Source: Hypsibius dujardini
Taxonomy: Eukaryota; Tardigrada; Eutardigrada; Parachela; Hypsibiidae
Assembly (NCBI GenBank): GCA_001579985.1
Contig: LRSR01014393.1
Location: 1-24,263, forward strand
Direction: 5' to 3'
Length of the DNA: 24,263 nucleotides
Shown: positions 1-8,430 of the stretch, one piece after another
Position numbering within the stretch: the stretch's first letter is position 1
Layout of the letters: each line of letters opens with the position of its first letter
The notes under the pieces: model-generated
The model's database searches: none
Seen by the model: only the letters and a program-made list of their open reading frames with translations
What the model was told of the DNA's origin: nothing
Made by a program: the position numbers and the translations under genes

Positions 1-173
1 CTGTTACTCCACGGAAAGTCAGGGCTCCTTCAGAGGAATGCCGTTGTGGTCGTGCCGGTCCATCAATTTTTGGGACCGATTCTCACCGTAGCCGAAATAT
101 CCGCCGATTTCTCGATAGATCTTTCCTCCACCGTGCATCAAAAAAATTGCCCTGACTTTCCGTGGAGTAGCAG
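1..173. repeat. Short inverted-repeat element at left window edge
   Basis: Bases 1-25 and 149-173 are reverse complements of each other with one mismatch (core CCACGGAAAGTCAGGGC against GCCCTGACTTTCCGTGG). They enclose about 123 bp that I do not recognise. The left arm touches the window edge, so the element may extend further left. The layout fits a small MITE or a solo palindrome; no target duplication can be tested. An open frame on the minus strand across this region reads through the arm and is not a gene. Confidence 0.7.
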
Positions 174-397
174 GTTGAGGAGGTGCCGTTTTCAATCAAT
201 CGATCAATAGAAATATTATTTATTTGAGCCGTTGGACATTTTCTAGGACGGAACAGAATACAAATTATGTGTCTAGTTTTATCCGATTGATGCACACGCA
301 AACATGCATGGGATTGCAGTCAGTTGGACGGCAAAAATGGACATTCAACTAAAGACATTCCATCATCTTGGAAGTTTTTTTTTTGCGAATGCGGAAT

Positions 398-699
398 TAG
401 GGAAGGCAAAACTAAATTAAACTAGAAAGACTAAATCAAAACTAAAGTAACACTTTTAACAGCTGATGAGCGCTTTATAATCTTCAAGCTTCAGCTATGG
501 CAGTTTTCTTTTCTCATTAAACTAAACTAGAAGTTTCAGTCACAAGCAATATAAGTTGAAAAAAAAAACTAACTGAAACTAGTCAGCTAAAAGTGGACTT
601 AAAATCTTTAGCAACTTGAACTACCTAAACCGATTCCCTTGTTTGCTAGCTGCCTGAATGAATTCATTAACTGACGAATTTTAACTTTTGCCATCCCTA
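398..699. mobile_element. hAT-type MITE with 8-bp target-site duplication
   Basis: The left end reads TAGGGAAGGCAAAA and the right end, reverse complemented, reads TAGGGATGGCAAAA (13 of 14 identical). This resembles the TAGGGATG... ends of Ac-like hAT transposons. The 8 bases just outside are tgcggaat (390-397) and tgcagaat (700-707), 7 of 8 identical, as expected for the 8-bp hAT target duplication. The 302-bp interior is rich in AACTAAA and AACTAG motifs and holds no transposase, so the element is non-autonomous. Confidence 0.8.
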
Positions 700-1166
700 T
701 GCAGAATAGAGAAAAATAATACTACATCGTAAAAGACGTAACAAGAATAGCAGAATGTTTTTTCCCGTGAGCAGAAAGTTGACTCATGGAAAATTTTGCG
801 GTCATTATTAGACGTTTTCAGCTACATTATTGTGAAAATGTTTTTGTAATTACGTTCAGATATTCCAGTTTTATTCTTTTACTCGTTTCTTAGGGTTCTT
901 AAAGTTCAGGTTTCCAACCAGTGAAATATCTATAATAGTCTCAACATAACGATGCTAACCGTTACCCCCAATCGCAAAGTTTTCTTTTCACTTTTCGCGA
1001 CACGGTTTTTATCCCTTCCAATTGTCAGTGCAGCGCGTTGATCGCGAACTGGTTGTTCAAGTTCTACCTGTAAGGCGTACGCCAAATTATAAAATTGGTT
1101 TGCGCGCAGCAGATCCGGGAAAACAAGTTTTTGATTTCAGCTAAGCTACGCACACTTCCTGGCACT

Positions 1167-1172
1167 TATAAA
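1167..1172 (+). promoter_or_regulatory. TATA box of the 1245 gene
   Basis: TATAAA lies about 75 bp upstream of the ATG at 1245. With a start site some 25-30 bp downstream it would give a short leader of about 50 bp. The match is exact, but no initiator was identified. Confidence 0.5.
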
Positions 1173-1244
1173 TCGAAGGACGCTGTTTAAATTTATAGTA
1201 GTTTAGTTTTCTAACTTCTTTTCCAACCTTGGGCCGCTGCAAAA

Positions 1245-1364
1245 ATGCTCTGCATTGCACTCCTTGCACTAGTCGGCCTAACAGCAGCAGTTCCGGCGTT
1301 CAAGCATTCTCATGGTACGAGGCTTGGATCTTCTGCCGTAGATGCTTTCAAAACTAATGATACG
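1245..1364 (+). CDS. Signal-peptide exon, possibly exon 1 of the astacin gene
   Basis: This exon of 40 codons begins with an ATG in good context (CAAAAATG). Residues 1-17 form a classic secretory signal: MLC, a hydrophobic run IALLALVGLTAA, then VPA as a likely cleavage site. The coding frame meets GTAAGA, a good splice donor, at 1365 in phase 0; reading on gives only 25 more residues before a stop. A TATA box sits upstream. Its product is unknown. The next recognisable exon on this strand is the astacin exon at 3416, about 2 kb away, so it may encode the astacin signal peptide and start of the propeptide. No intervening prodomain exon was recognised, so the link is inference. Confidence 0.5.
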
Positions 1365-1539
1365 GTAAGAAGAAAATCACCCATCACTCCCATGAAAATT
1401 TATGCGGAAAGCGGTGGAAGTCATAGAGCTACATTTTTGTAGAAACTACATGGTGTAATTTTTACTTGTGGACGTGTATTCAACCAACGTTTAGAGTGGT
1501 CAGTTAAAATAAACCCAGCGCTTCAAATATAATCAAAAA

Positions 1540-1730
1540 TTTTCGCTGGGTCGCCAGATGCATTGACAACGCGTGATCCATTTCGTATCCTAATATATAT
1601 CTTTGTATTACCCTTTGTCGAGTTTGAAAACTTTTTGTCCTTCTCTATAATAAAAATATCACGTGACGTCATGAAATCTAGTCGTTTCTTTGGAACTCTC
1701 ATTTGAAAACGATGAATGGCGAATGTCTTT
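1540..1730. repeat. Diverged relative of the 16 kb hairpin MITE
   Basis: Blocks shared in the same order with the arms of the element at 16046-16618 include GGGTCGC, GAGTTTG-AAACTTT, CACGTGACGTCAT (1660-1672) and TTTGG-ACTCT. A weaker match to the opposite arm may lie around 2040-2155 (GCAAACTCA ... CCCTGCGAAAATTTT), which would make an element of about 600 bp. The open minus-strand frame over 1523-1813 is produced by this repeat and is not a gene. Confidence 0.5.
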
Positions 1731-2477
1731 AAATTATTTCGTTTCGCACTTTTCCGATAAGTCGCTGGAATCGCCGTCATCAAAATCCAGCGTCTCAAGT
1801 TAGCAAGTCGCATAACAAAGGCAAAAAAGAAAAGCCGCTGATAAAAAGTATTTTGTGATGAAAAAAACCTGGGTGGCTGATTTTCTCCAGCTTCCTCAGA
1901 CTAGACCTGCCAGGAGCAAACACGGAATTTTGATGGCTGCGATATTTTTCCCCTGTCGGGATGCTGCAAAAAGATTTTATTTCGGCGATATCTAGCAGTC
2001 GATAGTTTTAGATGTATGGCCGAGAGGTACCACTCCAGCGGATGATTTCATTTAATTTTCCATCAAAAACTGAAATACAAAAAAATTGCAAACTCATCAA
2101 AGAGTCATAAAAAATATATCGCTGCTACAGCGGCTCTCTGCCCTGCGAAAATTTTGGACGATTTGAAAGCGCCAAGTCGCCTAAATCATCTAACCTGACA
2201 CTCATTAAGTAGCGCGATAGTGAATCAAATAGTCAGTCCATGGTGTTTAATTGTTGTCCAGACAGCGGGTTTGTAAATACCGGTTTGATGAATCAGTAAC
2301 GTGTTTTATTTCCATCCGAAAATCGAATTGGTTCCTGTACAAGAATGGTTGCATATTTTTCGGTAACTGTTTTCCGAGTCTGTCCTGTTGATAGGTCACA
2401 TAACGACCATAATGTTGCCAACCTAAAAGCGTGGTAGACGTCATCATTTTAACCGTCAGTCAACTATAGTTATCGAC
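1731..2477. other. Non-coding stretch
   Basis: Apart from the possible second arm of the repeat near 2040-2155, I see no exon with splice borders, no RNA gene and no recognisable protein in this stretch. Confidence 0.5.
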
Positions 2478-2876
2478 TTAAAAACAACGCTGAAATAGCG
2501 ATCTCAACCAACTCAAAATAATGGGTAACATTTCTGACGATTGAAAGTGGATAAATCGAGAAAATAGCAATTTTTGCAGCATCAGTGCGAACGAAATTTT
2601 TTTCATGGAGTAACGGAACAGCTGTCCTAAAAAAGCCATATTTTTCTTTATAGCGACTAAATTGTTTTGCTTCGCTATAGATGTCAGCATTATGCATTCG
2701 TTAGTCAAATCTGCTTCTGGGGCACTGACAAGGAGTCGGTTGCGGATTTTAAAACGAGATCGATCTGAAACTTTTTCCACAAATACTAAATCGCGTATGC
2801 TGATTTCAGGAATTATTATCGTTCCGGCATGAGCCCTGCTTTGAGCGCTAAAAAATTCAGAATCGCGATAAGCCAT
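2478..2876 (-). pseudogene. Retroelement integrase C-terminal-like fragment
   Basis: An open frame of 132 codons has no obvious start. Its first half includes SRAHAGT, then DLVFVEK, then SDRSRFKIRNRLLVSA. The pattern of a 'GDLV-V' strand, a charged turn with Lys and Arg, then 'R-x-LV' resembles the small C-terminal integrase domain of Ty3/gypsy and related LTR retrotransposons. The second half is not recognisable. A second, more decayed copy lies on the plus strand at 3264-3370. No reverse transcriptase, protease or LTR was seen nearby. The family call is tentative and made from the motif only; the fragment is a relic either way. Confidence 0.4.
2743..2849 (-). repeat. Inverted repeat, left copy (pairs with 3264-3370)
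   Basis: The reverse complement begins GCGCTCAAAGCAGGGCTCAT and ends at TTTTAAAATCCG. It matches 3264-3370 at roughly 70 percent by eye, including shared TTTCAGATCGAT. The two copies face each other across about 410 bp. Confidence 0.7.
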
Positions 2877-3263
2877 TGACTACTGGTGGTCATCAAAATA
2901 ACTCTTTAAATGCTCAAATCTAGAAATGAGATTTCGAACCAGGATGGCCTCCGAAATCGTTGAAATGAAATCTTCCAGGGAATTTAGCTATTTCATTGTG
3001 GTAGAAACTTCCTTGTCGTGCGTCAAGTTCTGAAGTTCTGCAAAAAAATAAATTTTGGTCGTCCAGAAATGAGGTAGATTTCAAAATGAATTATCAAATG
3101 CATCCATGTAGATACAATTAATTCAAGTCCCATAAAACTTAATGATTAAGAGAAAATCAAATATTTCAAATCTGCCTCATTTCTTTTCAAGGTTGATCAA
3201 TCAACGAACTTTTAATTGCAATGGGGCAGTTGTCAGAGGCTTCCCAGCCTTCCGGATTTTGTG

Positions 3264-3370
3264 GCGCTCACACCAGGGCTCATGCGGGAACTATTCTATT
3301 TTCTAAAATTTACATTTCTTGTCTGGTATTTGTGTAAAACTTTTCAGATCGATTATACTTTAAAATCCTT
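3264..3370 (+). repeat. Inverted repeat, right copy (pairs with 2743-2849)
   Basis: It begins GCGCTCACACCAGGGCTCAT. Translated in the same frame as the left copy it reads RAHAGT ... SDR, but with stop codons. It ends just before the first recognisable astacin exon, so the retroelement fragment abuts or invades that gene. Confidence 0.7.
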
Positions 3371-3415
3371 GGCCCATTGTGAGTGGTTTCTGATGCCTTC
3401 TCCCTTGTATTACAG

Positions 3416-4439
3416 CAAATTGGGAAACAGGGATTTCTGGACCAAAATCTTCTCTGGACGGGTGGCATTGTTCCCTACGTGTTCTCAAAAACATTCCTGA
3501 GTATAAGGTTGCAGAATCTAATTGAAATAAATGTTTCCATACTAAGAAGCACATCCACTAGTTTATAAGATACTTTAACAGATGAGGACATTGAGCGCAT
3601 GTTGGTGCTGAAAGCCATGCAAGGGATCGAAAACGCTACATGCGTCCGTTTCGTGCAACGGACTAATGAACAAAACTATCTGCAGATCTTCGCTGATCCG
3701 TTCAGGTACGCTACACAGCACATCATTTGTATCTCGTGTAGAATATCCAAATGTTGACAAGTGTCCTAACCATCAAGGTGCTATTCGAGTTACGGGAGAC
3801 AAGTCAGCTCACCCAATGGACAAAGAATTGGCCTCAGCATCAGTAGTAAGTCTGCGTGATAACATGTACTTTTTCAGCTATAACAAATACAACGAGAATT
3901 TTAGCGCAATGTTAACACAATTGATATATTTGCATTCAGAATGTTTCCCCAATGGCAGCATAGGAATCACCCAACGTGAACTGATGTTAGCTCTAGGTCA
4001 GCACAGAACGGCCCTGCGTAATTTGTGTCATGGTGCTGCTTGTATGGTGTTGATTTTCAGGGTTTCACAACGAAGAATTGAGGTTGGATCGAGACGAGTA
4101 CGTAGACATCAACTGGACAAATATCAAGGCTGGTATGTTATAGAAATGGACGCTGAAAAATTGACGGCTGACACAAATCTAAACTAACTTTTTTCAGCTA
4201 ATCGAGATCTGTTCCAAACACGTCCGAGCACAGCGTTTGGGGAGCCATATGATTTCGGGTCTATCCTGCATTATGGAATGTTTGACTTCGCCATCGACCC
4301 TACCGTATGGACCATCAAGCCGAAAGAAAAGTATGGAGACAGAAAGATCGGTCAACGAGAGCAGCTAAGCGCAATCGATATAAACAAGATCAACAAAATG
4401 TACAACTGCGACGGATCTGCTCCAATCAAAGTGGCTTAG
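3416..4439 (+). pseudogene. Astacin-family metalloprotease, zinc site lost, frame broken
   Basis: Exons by splice consensus and phase are 3416-3500, 3582 to about 3700, about 3700-3855, 3940-3996, 4061-4132 and 4198-4439 (stop TAG). Astacin landmarks appear in order: the mature N-terminus LLWTGGIVPYVF, NATCVRF, SFVSR (usually SYVGR), VVSLQCFPNGSIG, the active-site helix, LDRDEYVDINW, the Met-turn region SILHYG with its conserved Tyr, and a final Cys in MYNCDG. The zinc motif HExxHxxGFxHE has become RELMLALGFHNE: Arg, Leu and Asn replace the three His ligands, while the catalytic Glu stays. Between LQIFADPF and SFVSR the frame must shift by one base, and about 30 extra residues lie before VVSL. 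Active astacins are secreted zinc endopeptidases; this copy cannot bind zinc normally. It could be a pseudogene or, if the frame break is an assembly error, a pseudoprotease. Confidence 0.85.
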
Positions 4440-4603
4440 TTTGCCTACTGATCTTCAACTACGCTTCTTTGAAATTTTGAGAGCAAGCGCGATATGTGAT
4501 TATTGACGATTTTGGACCAGGGTATCCTTTTACCGCAGACGCTCACTCGAGAGTTGAAAAAACGGAATAATGACATATCTTTACAGTTTTTCGAAAAAAA
4601 AGG

Positions 4604-4609
4604 AATAAA
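4604..4609 (+). terminator. Candidate poly(A) signal of the astacin gene
   Basis: AATAAA lies 165 bp after the astacin stop codon, the first exact match downstream on this strand. Confidence 0.4.
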
Positions 4610-5600
4610 TTGGATGCAAGTATCCACTCTTGCTCTCTTCGAAGTCACTCAAAAATGTGAGAACTCAGTTTGGTATAAATGTATGTTTCTAACTTGTGTT
4701 TTTCAGTAAAGTCATGCAGTTGCACTTCCAACAATAGAGCAATGGCAACCAACCCAAGCAGTTATCGATTGTTCTGATTCCGCTAATATATGTGGAACGA
4801 TAAATTTTATACGCAAATTTAGTTTTGGAACGAACGTTGCATAAAACTTTTTAGGATTATTTAGAGTGTGTAAAACATACTTTTCATGGTAACTTCAAAA
4901 AAAAAGACATCGTCAACAGTTCTTCAAAAAACAATTAAGAAAACTAGAGTGCGCATTAAAATCATATAATTTTCATCAAAAATTCGCTTGTGGCGCTCAC
5001 TCTGCATGAAACTTGACTCGGTATATTTAATTCTCTGGTCCCCAGGTGTTTTGGGTGCGTGCGGGCCCCGGGTTGAGCCAAATTAGGCTCACTTCGGGGA
5101 AATGACGTGGAAAATGCAACTCTCGTAAAACGATGAATTTGGCACTTTCGGAAAAATCATTCCTCTTGATTTCAAAACGCGATTTCCAAACCATAACGTT
5201 TCGAGTGCAATCTAATTGGGCAGTCTCCCTGGAGGCAAACGTCTCGGTTCAATGCAATAGTTTACATCCTCTCAACGACTTGCGAAAACGCATTTTCGTT
5301 GAACCGCATTCTCAATTCATAGCGATTTTGATATATTCTCTCGCTGTCTTATGCATTAAAGGAGGTCGTTTGATGAAGGATGCAAGCGTAAATTGTTTTT
5401 TTCCCGAGTGGAAAATAAACGCAATTATTCAATCGGTTTTAGAGACTTCCCCTACAAATTTCCTGCAACTAAACGGGAAATTAGGAGACGGATAGACCAA
5501 ACCATCGGCCAATCGCTTACGTACACCAGAAGGTCCATCCAGAAATCAGAAATTCAAAACCCATCTTGTTGCCCTGACTCGGTCACTCCTCTCTTCGATT
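4610..5600. other. Non-coding stretch with a GC-rich patch
   Basis: No exon or RNA gene is recognisable. A GC-rich patch at about 5038-5105 includes GGGCCCCGGG and a small hairpin GAGCC-aaatta-GGCTC; it does not fold as a tRNA by eye. The open frame at 5133-5495 has no homology I recognise. Its later part may belong to the 5' region of the adjoining LINE. Confidence 0.4.
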
Positions 5601-5609
5601 CCCCCACCG

Positions 5610-7230
5610 TCATCCTGCATCACCATCCTTGCTGTTCAGGGTATTATGCGCCCATCTGCATCCAATAACATCCGTCCGAGGAGAAAACGACCAAAGAAAA
5701 AAAGAGGGACACGCTATCGGTGATGTTCTACCACATCAACAACCAGGGCCTCTCGGCGGAAAAGTTTGCCATTGTCATGGTGTTCCTCCTCACCAACGGT
5801 AACTCCGCTAAGTTCTTCGCTATTTCGCTAAATCCACTGACCCTTCTGAAGTCCATCAGATCGATGACTATGTTTTATTCAGGCAGGATAGGTTGCCCGG
5901 TCGCTATGGGGTAAGCAAAAAGGTCGTGCTGCTGTATATACCAAGTCACGTGATAACAAAAACCTAATTTCGATATTTTTAACGAGTTAGACTCTTTGGG
6001 TGGACTGCAGTTTTCATAACCAAAAGATCTTAATTGGTGTGGTTGACAAGCCCGAACTAAACGCCAAGGTGACTGGAGAAATCTTTCCCCATATTAGCGA
6101 GTTGCTAGGAAAACAACCCGGATACAATCATGTAGTCGCGGGAGATTTTAATTTCAACGTGCTGGCTACAGGGAATTCTTCCGGTCTGCAGAATTTTCAA
6201 AATTTGTGTTTGAAACACAAATTGACTGATGTCGTCCTCGGTCCCACTCGCGTGACTCCACACTGTGGCACCAAAATTGATGCTATTTTGTGCTTTCCAT
6301 CCTCCCACTATACAGTCATGACAGCAGATCCAGCTTGCATACCATCAGATCACAGCCTTTTCAGCATCAAAGCAGCACACAGGTGCATAACACCGAAACA
6401 CCGCATTATATCTGCCCGACAATGGTGATACAGTCAGTACTATCGAATCGCGGCTACATTCCATCCGTACACTGACAGCCACGTACACGCCATCCATTCG
6501 ACAAACTGATGTCAACTCGGAAACGTCTAGTTTTATCAAGAGAATTACAGAAATTGTGGAGGAACAGTTTCCTGTACGCGCAATGTGCGTGCGTACAATT
6601 GAGCATCTATAGATAAAATGTGCTATCAGAAACACAATTAAACAACGAGACTAAAAAAATGGCTAAAACCAAGGGGGGAGCCCTGATTATTGTTTAGACT
6701 GTCAGGCAGAGTTTAAAAGGTTTAAAAAGTGGCGGGTCGGGCGTTGCATGACGCCAAAAGGACTTTCTCTTAGAACAAACAAACAAACATACGCAAAACT
6801 GTTGTAGAGATTACTCAATGGGTTGTTGGGGCGAAGGAACCGTGTGTCACCACCTTCCACTGTATACGCGAACATCCTCAACTAGTTTTACGTGGAGATG
6901 GGACAATATGGCACATTCCACCCACCAGCCCAAAGTTCATCCCCCAACCTACAGAACATGCATTCCATCTGAGCACAGTTCAAATCAACGAAGTTCACCA
7001 ACTTCTCTCTGAACTGGCTAGTAACAACAAAGCCACTGTTCCTGATGGAATTCCTTGTCGAATTTTGGGAATCATCATTCCACTGATTTTGGAACTGTTC
7101 ACGCACCTAGTCAATCAGTGCATCAAACCTCAATTCAATTTTGCGTGGGTGATTCTGCTAATGCAGACTGTCTCGATAAATTCTATTACAGCTGCTAGAT
7201 CTTTTTTTGGAGGCATTTGCTGCTTGTAAA
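5610..7230 (+). mobile_element. Degenerate LINE (non-LTR retrotransposon), endonuclease and RT N-terminus
   Basis: Pieces in several frames follow the order of a LINE ORF2. 5640-5718 encodes a basic stretch (RPRRKRPKKKRG). 5720-5935 gives the start of an APE-type endonuclease (FYHINNQGLSAEKF, then IDDYVLFRQDRLPGRYG). 6000-6428 gives its C-terminal half with KILIGVV, the metal-site motif AGDFNFN, and SDHSLF. About 6900-7230 carries the start of a reverse transcriptase (NKATVPDGIPCRIL, LELFTHLVNQCIKPQF). Frameshifts and stops separate every piece, and the rest of the RT, including the YxDD site, is absent. The endonuclease nicks target DNA and the RT copies the RNA in functional relatives; this copy is dead. 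The style is CR1/Jockey-like, but the clade cannot be fixed by eye. Confidence 0.85.
6000..6428 (+). pseudogene. LINE APE-type endonuclease, C-terminal half
   Basis: This is the longest intact piece of the LINE, about 142 codons. It holds KILIGVV, then GDFNFN (Asp and Asn of the endonuclease/exonuclease/phosphatase fold), LTDVVLGPTR, and PSDHSLF, where the Asp-His pair is catalytic in the family. The start is internal: the frame is cut off from the N-terminal half by a stop and a frameshift just upstream, and it ends at a stop before the RT. It is a fossil, not a free-standing gene. Confidence 0.85.
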
Positions 7231-7937
7231 ATGCACCAAACGATGGTGACTTCTTACCCTAACGTTTGTATTTTTTTGTTTCAAAAATTCATCAATAGGA
7301 TCGGATTTAGTCGATGATCTAGTGGAACGTTCAGTGAATATCAAAATTTACTATTACATACTGGTCAGGACAGGCATCGTTGCCTGATTATCTCAGCAAT
7401 CACCAATCAACTATTAAATCGGCTACTCTAGTTTTCTATCACAGTTACCTTCAATGAAGAAGAAATATAAAGTAAAATTATTTTTAATGATCTCGCACAC
7501 GTTTTTTGGCTGACTATAGTCTGTTTGTAAGGTTTTTAAAACACAGTACCAAAAAGTGTGGAATTTAGCCGTTCAAACCATTTACATCTGTACAATAAAC
7601 GGTTTTTCTAATAACAACAATCTGAATCTGAAAGGTTCAAATGTCGTTATTTGTCCACATTGTTCGTCAACGAAAAGCGTCTACGTTAACTTGCCCTAAT
7701 AACCGACACTGTATAGTTATTCATGCAATTTCTGTTTACCCATAATTTTGTGTTCCGATCCTGAAGCTCCTATTGTTTGTCGTGAACGTATATTGTGCAT
7801 AGACTAAATGAATTTATCAATAATATTACAACAATAACTTAACTTAACTTGTACGTGGTACCAGCTGATATATGTATCTCGCCGACAGCGTTGCAAATGT
7901 ACATAAAAACAAAAAAAGTTTTGTCTGTTATGTAGTA
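7231..7937. other. Non-coding stretch
   Basis: AT-rich sequence with no splice-bounded exon or RNA gene that I can identify. The missing 3' part of the LINE is not here in recognisable form. Confidence 0.4.
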
Positions 7938-7943
7938 TTTATT
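7938..7943 (-). terminator. Candidate poly(A) signal of the corazonin-like gene
   Basis: AATAAA on the minus strand lies about 155 bp beyond the stop codon of the corazonin-like precursor. Confidence 0.45.
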
Positions 7944-8096
7944 TAGGATCTGCTTGCCGCAGCTTTATGACCACCCGCTCATAAAATTATGTAGGACTAA
8001 AACTCAACCCCAAGGTATGGTCTGAGCACGAAGGCGTCCTTGGTGTAAACCATGGGCCATTTTCGGCAAAGGCCAGATGGATTTAGGAATGGTGTT

Positions 8097-8430
8097 TCAG
8101 TTTCGGATGAATCCTGTTGAAATGCCATGTTTCGGCACGCAAGAACTGCAGTCAATTGATGCTTGCCGTCTGCTACGTCCTTGACACATCTGACACCCAA
8201 CTGAAAAGAAAGACAAGGACTATTTTGGAAACTAAAAAATGCAAGACATCAATCAACACGGAATATAAATAATTCAACTCACGTTTCACGCCTATGCTCG
8301 TCGTGAATACTGAGCCACTTCGTTTTCCCGGCGACCAGTTTCTCGAGTACTGATAACTTTGTGCCCTGGACTTCGAGATGGATATCGCACCAATCAAGAG
8401 ACAGAGCACGACAAGAAGAACCTTGGACAT
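8097..8430 (-). CDS. Crz: Corazonin-like neuropeptide precursor (two exons)
   Basis: Exon 1 is 8283-8430 and exon 2 is 8097-8200; the 82-bp intron has GTGAGT and TTTTCAG borders and splits a codon in phase 1. The predicted precursor has 83 residues. Residues 1-23 are a signal peptide (VLLVVLCLLIGA core, ending SRA). The peptide QSYQYSRNWSPGKR follows at once, giving pGlu-SYQYSRNWSP-amide after pyroglutamate formation, Lys-Arg cleavage and amidation from Gly. Arthropod corazonin is pQTFQYSRGWTNa, so 7 of 11 positions match, including QYSR and Trp9. The remainder has a second basic site (SRRQ) and two CxxC pairs (CQMC, CSSC). Corazonins are secreted hormones acting on GnRH-type receptors. A TTTGCAG acceptor sits one base before the ATG, suggesting a 5'UTR intron. 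Exon 2 stays open to 7997 in another frame, but exon phase selects the short frame. Confidence 0.88.

Noticed and set aside
1523-1813. 96-codon open frame on the minus strand
   Set aside because: It lies within a dispersed hairpin repeat related to 16046-16618, and its translation matches no protein I recognise.
4051-4187. Reading straight through 3997-4187 as coding with no introns
   Set aside because: Translation across these stretches loses astacin homology, whereas removing 3997-4060 and 4133-4197 joins conserved segments in phase.
5038-5105. GC-rich hairpin patch as a possible structured RNA gene
   Set aside because: The only clear stem is five base pairs; no tRNA, snRNA or rRNA landmark was found.
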